The notes under the pieces were generated by a model. It was not told where the DNA came from. It did not search any database and was given only the letters and a program-made list of their open reading frames with translations. DNA of 64,000 bases from NCBI GenBank assembly GCA_946811185.2, contig OX328098.1, forward strand, positions 24,499,084 through 24,563,083, in the 5' to 3' direction. The number at the start of each line of letters is the position of its first letter. Positions within the stretch are counted from its first letter, which is position 1. The position numbers and the translations under genes were made by a program. Of the stretch, positions 43,251 to 55,584 are shown piece after piece. Origin of the DNA: Hippopus hippopus. Its lineage: Eukaryota; Mollusca; Bivalvia; Cardiida; Cardiidae.

Positions 43251-44204
43251 ATTCATGCATATGTATGCTGTATTTAACTAAAAAGGTGGATATCCCTGTA
43301 GGTCATACCTTTACTACTTCGTCATGGCAAGTTCAATTTTTTGTACTTTGATATCATTGTCTGAGAGAACTAAATTGATAAAATAACAAGAGAAGGCACT
43401 GTAGATAGCATATGCAATGTCTTCTTAGTAAATAAGATCAAGATACATTTTACTTTTAAACTTTTTTGCCTGTTTTTTTAGATACAAGAGTTAAATGGTA
43501 CACAATGTATCAGTAACTTCAGTACTTTGATTTACACTAAAAGTTTCTATTTACTGTAATGAATATAACTATTAAGATCATGAAAATAAGCATACCAATA
43601 AATTTTAGATTTAACATGCCTAAACACAAATTACCAAAAATACATATGACACAGCGACTAATGGCAGTCATTCCATTTCCAGACGCCAAAAGGTGAACAT
43701 TGACACAAGTAATATATTGTATTGATTTCTATAATTTTATTTTCTCAAGATCACTTTTTGCGCCGATTTTTTTTCCATTGAAGTCATTTTTGACAAAGTC
43801 ATTATTTCTAGTCTTTATTTTAACTATTTTCCTAATAAAACTATTTCTAAAGTTATGCAAAAAAAACACGAAATCAAATTGGTCATCACGCAATAGAAAA
43901 GCAGGTCACTAAAAATACCACAAAAAGAAAAATAGGTCATCAAAGATAATTGCTGGTTTAAAAACAGTTAACATCCTTATATGCAAATGAGGTACTGAAA
44001 AAAGTAACAAGGTCATCCAAGATAGCACCCATTTGTTTGCAGTAAAGTGGCACTAATACTACTGATAAAGGTTAAATACAGACACATATACTGATCCATT
44101 CAACTTTGCATGAGGACATCACATAACTCATCACTTCTGCAAACAAATTTGCAACACAAAACTTCGTAAATATCCATCTGAAATATTGACAGCAACCATT
44201 AATT
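43251..44204 (-). other. Intron, nothing recognised
   Basis: AT-rich. Stretches around 43975-44040 (ATATGCAAATGAGGT, GATAGCACCCATTTG) resemble the area near 33010-33100 in the opposite sense, suggesting an old shared repeat. Confidence 0.4.
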
Positions 44205-44520
44205 TGGTTGACTGACTGATTGTATGGTGTTCAACGCCTGTTTCAACTTTTTTTTTTAAATTTATATCGCTGCGCCCAGAGCACCTATTCACACTTTCTT
44301 GGAGACTCTGTAACCACAACTTGGCATTATGTTCTTCCAAAGCCACTGGTTGCCTTCCAACATTGTTGTTAACACAGTGTTCAGCAGTGGTAGAGGGATG
44401 AACCCTGTCACAATAGCTATCATCAATCCTCTCAAAGAAATTCATCGAGTTGGGGATTTGAACCAGTTCTCCAGTCCTGTACGCTACTGACTGCTCTTAC
44501 AGAGCTTGGCAACATTGATT
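44205..44520 (-). mobile_element. tRNA-derived SINE
   Basis: On the minus strand, CCAAGCTCTGTAAGAGCAGT leads to a B-box-like GGTTCAAATCC, then GATTGATGATAGC, CCAGTGGCTTTGGAAGAAC, and a tail of CAATCAGTCAGTCAACC. Same family as 59690-59990 and 28085-28310. Confidence 0.75.
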
Positions 44521-44529
44521 TGAATTTAA

Positions 44530-44640
44530 TACACAAATTCATGGGAAAACAGGGTGAAAAAAGGAGATAATGCTTGGTTTAAGCAATTTGGCCTTTGTCA
44601 CAGTACCTTTAAAAGCCAATGTACCATAAGTCAATGGGTA
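44530..44640. mobile_element. Degraded family A fragment
   Basis: AAAAAAGGAGATAATGCTTG and AAGCAATTTGGCC are the remains of a hairpin. Confidence 0.35.
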
Positions 44641-44658
44641 AGATAAAGCATTCATTAC

Positions 44659-44741
44659 CTTTTTTTTCTCTTGGTTGGTGTCATAGTTACAATTACTGTA
44701 ACCTGTATATCAGTAAATGTTGAATTGTATGCCTTTTGTAT
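44659..44741 (-). CDS. Mucin-like EGF-SEA receptor: SEA domain, exon 2
   Basis: An 83-base exon with acceptor TTTTTTTTACAG and donor AAG/GTAATGAA, phase 0 in and phase 2 out. The peptide IQKAYNSTFTDIQVTVIVTM followed by TPTKRKK continues directly from the helix ending LEKE in the exon at 51201-51295. The Asn-Ser-Thr is a likely glycosylation site. This corresponds to the second helix and middle strand of a SEA fold. The GSVVV-type autocleavage site of many SEA domains should follow, but it would be in the exon not found. The basic TKRKK end could also be a proprotein-convertase-like site (speculative). Confidence 0.75.
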
Positions 44742-44902
44742 CTGTAAAAAAAACATCAAGCAAGGTTGTATGATCAGTTACAGTATAACTGAGACAGAGT
44801 GTCACTTGGTAATGAGGAAAAGATGTGTTTTTTTGGTAGAAAATAGATAAAATAAATCTTGTGAACAATAAATAACACTCCTTACACTCCTAAAACATAT
44901 AC

Positions 44903-45176
44903 GACCCATGCTCTGGCATAAAGGGGCTTACGCAATCTCCGTGATGCATTATACAAAGTAACTCATCACACAACTATAGTTACATAAAATCCATTTTGTC
45001 CAACAACCGGCTGAATCCAGAGGTAGAATTGTCCTTGGACATGCAGAAAATTCACTGGTAGCAAAAGGTTTGGGCCATGTCAGCCTGTGCAAACTGAGCA
45101 GGCTGACCTGGGTCTATACTTTTTCGCAGATGCATTAAGCCTCCTCTTCACAGAACAAGACTCAAAATCACATTAA
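44903..45176 (+). mobile_element. MITE family B copy B7
   Basis: GACCCATGCTCTGGCATAAA to GCATTAAGCCTCCTCTTCAC, with the palindrome TCAGCCTGTGCAAACTGAGC and CAGGCTGACCTGGG inside. Confidence 0.75.
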
Positions 45177-46719
45177 AAAGATGTTGGTAAGCAAGCTTTA
45201 TTTTATTGACAAGTTGAATAAAATTTTATGTATAAAGCCAGCAAATGACAGAATCTTTGTATCATATTCTGTATCTGGAAAATCATTGATCATGATGTGT
45301 TAAGAAATAAGCCTTCATGTACACACCGGTTGAAATTCAGATGAACTTTATTTGCTTATTTGATAGGTGTTTACATCACAGATGAAAAATAGTTCCCAAG
45401 AAACTTGCATATAATGCTTTTGTTTTGAATGTAAAGGTGATAAAATTCACAGCTTTGCCACAATCATCAATTTTGACAGTTAATTTAATAGAGAAATCTT
45501 GTTCAGCAATGTTTCAGAAATAAGGTACATGTATATGATTACAAAGCTGTGACTGCATAAGGCAATATTTTCTTATCTTACATGTGTAAAGTAAGAAAAT
45601 TTGTGAAGATTGCATCACACTAAAAAAATAAGGGTAGTCATGTGATAAAAGAATATGTTTTCAAGATCATGCACGTGCTCTGTGTAGAACATCATCATGT
45701 TCACTGACTACTTCTCTGTATTTGTGTTCTGCTCTTACCATCAAATCCTGAAAATGTAGGGCTGATAGGATTTTTTTTTGTTCTATTTTGTGATTTTTTT
45801 TGTTTTAAAAGGTATAAATGGGGTGTATACATGGATATAATAAAAGGAACATTTCAACAGTCTGCATTTCTGTGTGGTTGGATCAGGTCTAGGTGCTTGA
45901 GTAAAAATGTTTGCATCAGATTACACCTTCAGTTTCATCTTGTACACACCTTTTAATACATGCAACTAAACCTAACCCATCCACACAGAAATGTAGAATG
46001 TTGTTATTGGAAGCTGCTCGAAAGCGGCTTCCAGTAGGAATGTACCTAAACTATTTACCATGTAGATGATCAGTAATTATTCGATAGGTCATTATTTTTG
46101 TAAAATTTCTAATAATGTTGTGTTGTTGTGACAGAGCTACTCCACATGACTCTTTCTTACATATTCCAACAGACCTACATGAAATCAGGGATCTTATATA
46201 CGATCCCTGATGAAATTCAAACCTGGTTTTCTTGCAATATATAGTCCATTCCCAAATAACAATAAAAATACAGAAAGATAAACATCCTTTAATTGGCTAG
46301 TCCCCCGAAGTTTTCAAACATATAGGATTCTTTCTATTTTCCTAAACGAAGTTGTTATGCTTTCCGTTTATAACAAGCTTTCCCACCTCTCAATGGTTTT
46401 CGCATTTGTCTACTTTTTCACAAAACAAAATAGTGATGATTATGATATAGAGAGCATCTTAGAATATGATAATCAGAAGCAATTTTATGTACAAGTTTTT
46501 CGTCCAATCTTAATTTGTAAAGGATAAAACGGCGGTTAACCTTTGATCAAGGTAAAGACTGGTTACCTCCCTACACAAGAGGCGTCTACATCAGCTATTC
46601 ATAGAATACTTGCGAAAAGATAACCCTTTTCTTCCCTTCATCTATATTTAGCCCAATGGATTTTTGTTACACGAAACATCTACCTTATGAGACCTGTAAA
46701 ATTTAGCATTTACTGTATT
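45177..46719 (-). other. Intron; one inverted repeat
   Basis: An inverted repeat of about 20 bp (CTGCATTTCTGTGTGG near 45862 and CCACACAGAAATGTAG near 45980) encloses ~100 bp. A short hairpin with ATCAGGGATC and GATCCCTGAT lies near 46187-46211. No exon supported. Confidence 0.45.
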
Positions 46720-46878
46720 GTGTGTCGAAGCTGTTATAATCAGACTGTACGTGCTGTACAGTATGGTCCTGATCTACAGAACCCTTGAAACCAGGTCTGC
46801 TTGAAACATGACATATGGATCGTGATGTACATTGACTACAGTAATTATCACGGTGGTGCCTGGTGCTCTAAGGGTTGA
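46720..46878. mobile_element. Family C relative, partial
   Basis: AATCAGACTGTACGTGCTGT to CTCTAAGGGTTGAAG keeps the right end and part of the central palindrome. Confidence 0.4.
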
Positions 46879-48535
46879 AGCTGCTAGAAAATGACGGAAA
46901 TAGATGAAGATCAGACAGCACATAGCCTGTGTAATATTTTTTTTAATATTCTATAAGATATTTCGTAAACATAAAAGAAAATCTTGTTTGTTTTCCTTAC
47001 TCAGTGTATTTATTTCATTGTGTAGTCCAAGGGTTAAAGTTATTACAGAACCTATTGCTGTGAATATACAAACTTTTTACGTCGCTGCTAGTCAAAGGTT
47101 TAGAATAGCTCTTGAAATTTACATTAGAAGTTTTACACTAGGTATGTACAAGGCCTATGCAGAAAATGGTTTAAACTACTGTTTATTAAACAAAATATGT
47201 ATAGTAATAGTTATTATGTTGTGGTTGAATAGATCCAGATCTTTAAAGACTTAAAAAAAATTGTGTGTGTGGCTGCCATTTCAGGAATAAAAGAAACGTG
47301 GTTTGTGCCACCTGTGCAGGCTATCATCAGAATAATTTTGGAGACGCCATGCAAAAGTTCTTGTTTCTAGAGTAGAAATGTTTGATTCACTCTGTTACAA
47401 GCATGCTAAGATTCTTTTTGACAAGCAGGAAAATCATCTTTTAGAAAAAAGTTGTTGAATATTTTCTTTTTTTTTTTTTTTTTCTTTTTAATGTAAAAAA
47501 AATGAAGCACAAAGAAGAGATCACTGATAAAAATTGTAAATACATGTAAACATCATATGTGAATAACGATCTTAATATCACTTTGAATAATTGGTAACTT
47601 AAATAATTCTGTAGTATTGCCTTTGATGCCGTTACAGAAGTTTCCTTTCTAAAATCATTTAATAAATGGAAAATGCTGTATTTGAATGCGCAATTTCTCC
47701 ATTTTCAAATTTCAAGTAGAAATTTAAAAATTCCGATGCTTTTTTTTTCCAAATAAACATCACTTTGTAATAAAAATAATACAATAACAAGATTATTTAA
47801 GATTCCTCTCTAAACTTGTTTTTTTTAGAATTAGAATATATGTACATATCATTTTCTTATTCTTTTTTCCTTGCATTTTAGTACCATTTGTAATGATTTT
47901 CCGTTGGTGGGGGGTGGGGGTAAAAACAGATACAAAACATGTAATCACAATTTCTCAAGAGAGTCAATATTTCTGAAATTGTCCACCAAAAGATTGCAGC
48001 TTCTATGATGCTATGCATCATAAATTTGTCTTGTGTTCCATTTGTATACAGAAACCATGAAACTGATGATACACATTCTGTGTTGTTGTTGTGCACACTA
48101 CTCTTCGTCCTTTTCAAGGATAAGGCAAGATATTGTAATAAATCATATGTGGCTTTACTAAACTGAAACAAACACAGTTCTGAATACTTTTTGACTGTTT
48201 CGTTGAAGACATGTTCATGTGATTCTACCAGGGTCTGACCAGATTTAATAGTAATTGTTAAAGCAATCTACTCGATTTTGAAGATAAGCCTTTTTGAAGT
48301 ATGTTCATCTTGACATCTTAAATGTCTGAAATCCTTCCATTTTTTTTAGGGAAAGAAAAGATATAAAGGTATTTCTATTCTTAGCTCAGACAGCAATCCT
48401 ATTCTATGGAGTGAAACTGTTTGAGCAAATTTTGGAGCAGAGTAACTTAAAAAGCATTCCTTTGAAATTTATTCAAAATTATTCATAATCCTTTATCTAA
48501 TTCTTTTAGGAGAAATCATTTAACCCTTTATTAAA
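46879..48535 (-). other. Intron, nothing recognised
   Basis: Includes a 116-codon hydrophobic open frame (46904-47254 plus) with no conserved motif, and a T19 run near 47466. No repeat family matched. Confidence 0.4.
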
Positions 48536-50753
48536 ACAAGAGCCGTCATAGACGGATTATGCTCCCCGAACAGGTCTCTTTTTAGGAAAGTGAAGGCTGT
48601 CGGTAAATGGTTGGTCACTGGAGAGGAGGGTGGGGGTGAAACAGGCTACTTGTGTTTGGTCCCGTCTGCCAAACTGCATTTGCCAAATAATTAAATAAAG
48701 AAGGGACATAACTCTTGGAACAGTGGAGTAAAACTTCCTGTCAATGTGAACAATCTGTAAATCAAACAATAATATTATAGTAATGGCAAAATTGTCTGAA
48801 AAAAAATCAGATTAAACATTTGTATACTTCGTGTTTGAGTTTGTCATTAAGCCCTCTTTTTCTATAACACAGCTTAGTATAAATAGGAAAGGATGAAACT
48901 AGAACTGTCACAAAAGTGCCACATACCCCCACAAAGCACCTTGTTACAGAACAGGTGTCATTTTATAAGTAACTGTTATGCTCCAGACAAAAATCAAAAT
49001 TTAAAATTTACAAAGTGAAATAACTCTAAAACTAGTGGGAATACAGTTATGTTTCTTGTACAGTGCACTTCTCATTAAGGTGGTCTATCTGTATATGAAG
49101 TTTGAAGTCACTAGGTTTTATACTTTGGAAGTTATGCCACAAACAAAAGTCAAAAGTAAAAATTTACAAAGGGCAATAACTCTAAAAATAGTGGGAACAG
49201 AGTTATGGTTTTTGTACACTGCACTATTCGTTGATGTGGTCTATCTGTATATAAAGTTTGAAGTTACTAATTTTTTACTTTGGAAGTTATGCCCCTGACA
49301 GAAATCTAAAATTAGATTTACAAAGGGCAATAACCCCAAAAATAGTTGGGATAGGGTTATGGTTCTTGTACAATGCACTTTTCCTTAATGTGGCTATCTG
49401 TATATAAAGTTTGAAGTTACTAGTTTTTTAACTTTGGAAGTTATGCCCCGGACAAAAATCTTAAGTTAAAATTTACAAAGGGCAATAACCCCAAAAGTTA
49501 TGCCTTGGACAAAAAAACCAAAGTTAAAACTTACAAAGGGCAATAACTCTAAATATAGTGGGAATACAGTTATGGTTCTTCTACACTGCGCTTCTCCTGA
49601 ATGTCGCATATCTGTATATGAAGTTTGAAAATACTAGCTTTTTTACTTTGGAAGTTATGCCCTGGACAAAAATTTAAAGTTAAAATTTACAAAGGGCAAT
49701 AACCCCAAAAATAAATGGGAAAGAGTTATGGTTCTTGTACACTGCATTTCTCCTTTATGTGATCTATCTATGTGTGAAGTTTGAAGTTACTACCTTCTAT
49801 ACTTTCTAAGTTATGCCCCGGACAAAAAAACTAAAGTTAAAATTTACAAAGGGCAGTAACTCTAAATATAGTGGGAATACAGTTATGGTTCTTCTAATGC
49901 CCCTAACAAAAATTGAAAGTTAAGATTTACAAAGGGCAATAACCCCAAAATTAGTTGGGATAGAGTTATGGTTCTTGTACACTGCACTTCTCCATTATGT
50001 GATCTTTCTGTGTAAAGTTTGAAGTTACTAGCTTCTATACTTTCGAAGTTATGCCCAGGACAAAAATCCAAAGTTAATATTTACAAAGGGCAATAACTCT
50101 AAAAATAGTGGGAATAGCGTTATGGTTCTTATACACTGCACTTCTCCTTAATGTGATCTATCTGTATATGAAGTTTGAGGTCACTAGCTTTTATAATTTG
50201 GAAGTTATGCCCCAGACAAGCTTTTCGTGACACACAGATGGATGGACGGACAAGGTGACTCCAGTATACACCCCCCCAAACTTCATTTGTGGGGGTATAA
50301 TCATGGTCTGGGGCTTTTGATCAGCAACATATATGTTAAATAGTCTTGAAGAAACTGGGAAATGTTTAATTTCAGAGTCCGAAAAAACAAAACCAAAAGT
50401 TATAAGACATTAAGCACCCTTTTCCCGTAACATGGTTTTGCATAGATAAAAAAACAAGGGCACATGGTGAAACTTTTAATAAACAATATAAATGTGAAGT
50501 TTCATGAAATTTTGATGAAAACTGAAGGAGATATTGGTAAAAATTGGAATTTTACAAGAAACCCCCTTTTTCCATGACACAGCGTCAAATTGGAAAACCG
50601 AGAAAAATACATCGGCGCAATATCCTAAAGAGTTAATATATGAAGTTTCATCCAATTTGGTCGAGGGGTTGTGGAGAAATGGCTTCGGACTGACAGACGG
50701 ACGGACAGATGAAGCGGCAACTATATGCTCACCCTTTGGGAAGCATAAAAAAT
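48536..50753 (+). mobile_element. Outer pearl/HINE-type element, split by another
   Basis: Its 5' end is AACAAGAGCCGTCATAGACGG (landmark for 48536-48556). Core sequence CATTAAGCCCTCTTTTTC breaks off at 48897 and comparable units (CATTAAGCACCCTTTTCCC) return after 50303. The 3' end has GACGGACGGACAGATGAAGC and a CTCACCCTTTGGGAAGCATAAAAAA terminus at 50731-50755. Confidence 0.65.
48898..50303 (+). mobile_element. Inner pearl/HINE-type element, ~157-bp core units
   Basis: AACTAGAACTGTCACAAAAG at the start. Eight or so core units carry GTTATGCCCCGGACAAAAAT and ACAAAGGGCAATAAC, some of them shortened. Then GATGGATGGACGGACAAGG and the hairpin ACCCCCCCAAACTTCATTTG...GGGGGTATAAT. Ends are shared with 55243-55584. 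Confidence 0.85.
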
Positions 50754-50755
50754 CA

Positions 50756-50944
50756 GTGTTTTAAAGACCCTAAAGGAGAAAACTTATGAAAACATTGTGG
50801 AAAAAGGAGAGATTGCTGCTTACTAGCGGTTTCCCTTTTTCCCACAGTATTTTTTACCGTTCCACAATGAAATACCAAATATTGAGCCTGCAAATGCTCT
50901 CAATTCAGACGAGTCAAAGTTATGCTGTTTGGTAAAGAGTTATA
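50756..50944. mobile_element. MITE family A copy A32, left end lost
   Basis: It begins at AAAGACCCTAAAGGAG, directly against the outer HINE-type element, and ends TGTTTGGTAAAGAGTTA. The hairpin centre is changed to TTGCTGCTTACTAGC. Confidence 0.6.
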
Positions 50945-51200
50945 GTGTGTTACAGTTTTTCTAACTTCTTAGCTCACAGTGACAACACTTTATGGTGTGT
51001 AAGGGTTGAGCAATTTGGGTTGAATGCCACCAAAGGAATATTCATCTGAAATCAGAAATCCTCTCATTGATCTAGCAGTAGAAGTGATTTGAAAGTTGTT
51101 CAGTTAAAATGCTTCTTTATGCTTATCTCAAATACGAGTAAGCAAAGAAAATTTGTAATGGTATTATTAGAAGGTTAGTTATGAGATGAAGAAAATATAC

Positions 51201-51295
51201 CTCTTTTTCTAATTGGATCTGAAGAGTCTGCAACTCAGTTGCATTCAACATTCTAGAAAAACTCAGTGTTTCCCTGAACTTGTATGACTCTGATC
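51201..51295 (-). CDS. Mucin-like EGF-SEA receptor: SEA domain, exon 1
   Basis: A 95-base exon with acceptor TTACCTTTCAG and donor GAG/GTATATTT, phase 1 in and phase 0 out. It encodes SESYKFRETLSFSRMLNATE followed by LQTLQIQLEKE: a beta-strand, an N-glycosylation sequon (NAT) and an amphipathic helix, the usual opening of a SEA module. It follows the third EGF exon in phase. SEA modules sit next to membranes and often self-cleave. Here the domain assignment rests on pattern and context, so confidence is moderate. Confidence 0.75.
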
Positions 51296-54029
51296 CTGAA
51301 AGGTAAACACACACTTTATAGGCTATTGAAACATTTTATGCAATGTTATTCAGCAGTACTCTTTACAGTCTGATTAAATTTTAGACCTGTCCAAACTGAA
51401 ATCTTTTGCAAATGACAAATAAGATGTATTCCAAAATAAACAACATCATTTTAGGTTCATTTTAAAACCATTGATGTGTTTTATCAATATAAATACAGAA
51501 AAAGCCATTTAATTGTAGTTGGCCTATAAATACAAAAGTTTGGTACCACAAACACTACACAGGGTAGTAACTAAAATTTAACACCCCCACTCCCCTCCTC
51601 CACCACCAGCCCCCAAAAATGGGGCTGTTCAGATTAGAATAATTTTACCAAACTTCAAAAACAGTTCATCACTGAATTAAGTAAGCCAATAGCTTTCAAA
51701 ACATTTGTGAAGATTGTTTTTAAGATGAAAGTAAGAAAACATATTTTTCAATGGTATTTCCTAAAAGGGCTATGAAGCCTCTAAAGGTATTTCTTTTTAA
51801 GGTCTACAACCCCTAAAGGAAAACAGCTAGTTCCACTATAATATTATCCTACAAAATTTGCTATGATTAAAAATGATTATTATTACACTACTTTAACCAA
51901 GCTACTTTTTTCGTTTTTACCTTCTTAGAATTATCATCTATAAATCTAAAACCACTATTTTCTCATTACAAATGGAGATAATAATTACCTCCCTTTTCAG
52001 GAAACTAACAAAAGAATCAACAAATAATTTCGAGATAAACATCAAAGGAATTTCTGGTCGGTTAAAAATGTGCAAAAGTATTATGTCAGTATAAATTCTT
52101 ATTTATCAACTAACAAGAAATTCTATTCCATGTTGCACTAGAAGTGTTAGGGGTCGTAGACCTTAATTCTTAACCAGGGTTTTGTAATGACTGAAAATTT
52201 CAAATGATCAATAGAAAATGTGACATTTATGTGCATTCATACTCAAACCTGGACATTTTACCAATGGCAAAAGCACCATCCTGCAATTTAGATGTCTTAA
52301 AACATTTTGTTAACACTTGCAAAGAAAAATTTATGTAGGTTTTTTTCAACTGTGTTTTGTTATTTAAGTTAATGGCAAAAAAACTCCGAAATAAGTCCTT
52401 TAAATGATCCTTTCGTTGTTGTAGTTGCCTTTGCAGCCAGTGTAAATCAAGATCTGACTGCATAAAACATGCAGCCTGATCTCTGATCTACACAGCCCGC
52501 ATTCCTGAGACATTCTGGACAAAAGAAACCATGATATTGCGCTTGCTAGGGTTTCATTCAAGACGCAAAATGTTTGTTGGCTTTATTTGGTGCTGTTGTA
52601 TTGGCATGATTACCTCCTTTGAATAAATGAAACCTTTTAAGTTGTCAACTGATGCGGCAAAGGACGGGTGTCCATAAGGCCCTTTTTTGGGCTAGGATAG
52701 ATTTTTGCCAAAATTTGCTGATTTATACTTCTATGTATTGGCTTTCATTTGGTGAATTATTAGGATGCAGTGGCCATGTCTTCTATGCCATATGCTTGAG
52801 AAAAGTGGGTGGGGTAATTTGATATGATTTAGCTTCTAAGACTAAATTGCAAGTATATTCCATTTGAAGCTGCAATTGATATTCATTCATTCCTTGTAGG
52901 TACTTACCCTATAAGCGGGTGTCAATGATGCAGATAATTTAAAACAACATTCTCCAGCAATGTAGTTATAATCACTTTTAAGTTGTACCTAAATTTCGCC
53001 TATTTTGTCATCTCCAACTTTGCAAAAAACCACAACATTGTTTTATCATTTTATGGAAAACTAAGATGTGTTGATATTATATACTAGACATAGTAGACAT
53101 TCCAGAATTGTGAGGAATTTGCTCTTCTACGAACAAGACTGGAGTCATTTGCCCTTGAAAATGTGAAAAATGCTAATTTTTCCGCATGTTCTGAAACTGA
53201 GCATACTTATAGTATACTTCAGAGGACTAACCTCGCACAAACCTAAATTGTATAGATGTTTGTCAGACACAGGTATAGAACAAGTAATGGCATGGTGACC
53301 TTGATCCTTTTCAAGGTCAAGGTGAGACCCAGATATCCAATCTGTGACTGATAATTTCCCTAATAGGGTCAAATTCACAAATGTTTAAGTCGTAATTTAG
53401 GATTTTGCATTTACAGCATACAAGAAATTTGTAAGCCTGATGGTAAGGTTTGATATTGGTGGCACGATAATGAATTACAGCTTGGTGATCTTGACCTTTT
53501 TTATACAGTCACAATGAGATCCAAAGCTCTTTTCCAGGAATTCAAATTCTCTTGTTGTATGTGTTAAATTATTTCCCAACATATCAAATATGAATACAAA
53601 TACTTTATATTTTATGGCTGTTTTTTACAGTCTTTTACAACATTGTATTTCAGTATGAGAAATTCAATACTCATCATTTTGATCTTTATGTCATTTAACT
53701 TTCATATTTCTCATATTTCACCAAAAATACCTCAGTGCATAGGTTACATAGTTGCAGTAATGTTATGTTTTTGTTTAACACAATTCAATCAGTATTTTCT
53801 ATTACGACGTATAAAATGTTTCCTTGTTTCCTTTTTTACTTTATTTGACAGAGATTTTAGAATTTCAGCTGAATTGCAATTTTAAAAAGATGATTCAATA
53901 AAACTTGTAATTTTCAAAACTTGCCCAAAAAGCTGCTAATGCAAGCCAATTTACAATTAAAACCAAGTATGTGACTTATTGCTGTTTAACTTCAGCTTTA
54001 AACAATCTTCTATGTTCCATGTCAGATTC
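51296..54029 (-). other. Intron with old repeat fragments
   Basis: Holds a family A scrap (about 51360-51440), a family C scrap with ATCAAGATCTGACTGCATAA (about 52440-52505), and two diverged ~190-bp units rich in AAGGTCAAGGTGAGACCC-like words (53270-53560) that also occur reversed at 56390-56600. Open frames seen here have no domains. Confidence 0.45.
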
Positions 54030-54640
54030 CATATAATTCTTTTGGAACTTTGCTCCATTCTTGCACAAGAATAGTAAAAAGCTCCCGGATACTTCTTGGG
54101 TAGACCTGAAAAGCTAAAATTTAGACCTACAGCCCATTACACATATGCTTGGTGGGATTGTGGTGAGGGGATTGGACTGGCCAGTCCAGACATGCAATAC
54201 GACCTTTTCTCAGGTACTTTGGCACACCATGGGTAGTATGGAGACAAGCTATATCTTCCATTAGAACAATACCATAGCCTGTCGTAGTATACAATCAGTA
54301 TCAAGAACCTCATTTCAATACTGTTGGGCAGTCAGTCTGCACTGGTCAACAATGATAGGTTCATTCCACCTCTTCCCTGCTGATTTCAGCTGTGAGCAAA
54401 AATTTAATAGCCCCTTTAATGGCCATGTTCAGCTATGATGGCTGCACGAAATCTCAACATTGGCATTCGTCATACCCTAGCAAGCCTGTTTCTTTAGTCT
54501 ATTCAGTAGCTAGGCTCATCTGTAAAGTGTATTTCAGGTCCATCTCCCTTGGTCCAAGTCCCAATCATACCTTAGCTGCAAGGAATAAGAGTCTGTTTGA
54601 GTGAGGACTAGTTTTGTTCAACCATGTGTTGATAGTCTGC
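54030..54640 (-). pseudogene. Tc1-like transposase relic
   Basis: On the minus strand, with several frame changes and stops, recognisable Tc1-type segments occur in order: GTWTKGDGPEIHFTDEPSY (around the first catalytic Asp region), an ARVxRMP-like stretch, FRAAIIAEHGH, and near 54160-54190 LDWPVQSPHHNP, which corresponds to the DWPAxSPDLNPIE region that carries the last catalytic residue. The middle is heavily decayed and no TIRs were identified. It is an old, inactive insertion in the intron of the EGF-SEA gene. Confidence 0.6.
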
Positions 54641-54889
54641 ATGGGTATACATAATCCAAGTTGAGGCATAATACGAAACCAACTTGCTGTCAAAAAATGC
54701 AGCAAGCATTCAGCAGTTGTCAACTACAGAGGTGTGGCCCACTATTGAAACCTTGACTAATTTCTAGTGATAACAGTCCATGGTGCATGCCAAGGGCACC
54801 ATTAACATCACGATGAGAAGCCCTTTCCTTCCCGTAATATGTCTTTTAAGATGAAGTGATGATTGAATACCTTACACCCATTGCATACA

Positions 54890-55082
54890 TCTAATGTAAC
54901 CTGGGGCCTATAGGTTCAATCCTCAGTCAAAACACTGAGTTTTTAATGAGAGTCCCTTGGGCAAAGGGCTTCAGAGCCCAGCATAGTACTAGTGAAACTT
55001 TTAAAAGAAATGAAAAAGTGGGCTGTCATCCATCTGACAAAAATATTGTTAAATGCTGCATACAAAAACATTAAAACATAGC
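54890..55082 (+). mobile_element. SINE fragment
   Basis: TATAGGTTCAATCCTCAGTC (B-box-like) then GTCCCTTGGGCAAAGGGCTT and TCAGAGCCCAGCATAGTACT, the body seen at 20866-21098. The tail is AT-rich without a clear CAAT run. Confidence 0.55.
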
Positions 55083-55242
55083 ACTGAAAGTTATGGGGTA
55101 AATTATTTCTGTAACTAAAACGAACATTTTCCCAGTCATAAAAAACATAACGGTAACCTTATTATTATATTTATTACATGTACAGTTGGGACTATCTAAA
55201 TAATTATGTCACTGAATCATAATAATAATAATAATTTTAAAA

Positions 55243-55584
55243 ACTAGAGCTGTCACTGAATGTGACTTAATACCCCCGCCAGCGCTTTGACAGAAACAGG
55301 CAATTTAACAAAAAATGTTCTAAGTTCAACGGGAGATTACCCTTGAATCATAGGGAGTAGATGATTGAAAACTGTGTCTTGCACAATTTCAGTATACGAT
55401 CAATGTATCAACAAACTTTCAATACAATAGCAGCAAAACTGTACGAGGAGTTCGTGACACAAAATTGCTAGTATTTTGTACACAGACAGACACACGGATG
55501 GACACACGGACGGACGGACACACAGACGGACAGACAGGCTGATTCCAGTATACCCCCGAAAACATTTGTTTTGCGGGGGTATAA
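55243..55584 (+). mobile_element. Minimal pearl/HINE-type element
   Basis: AACTAGAGCTGTCACTGAAT start (same 5' end type as 48898), about one core-equivalent, CACGGATGGACACACGGACG, and the hairpin ATACCCCCG...CGGGGGTATAAAA. Only ~340 bp because the core array is absent. Confidence 0.8.

Noticed and set aside
46904..47254. 116-codon hydrophobic plus-strand frame
   Set aside because: No conserved motif or splice-compatible neighbours, and the composition is that of AT-rich noncoding DNA.
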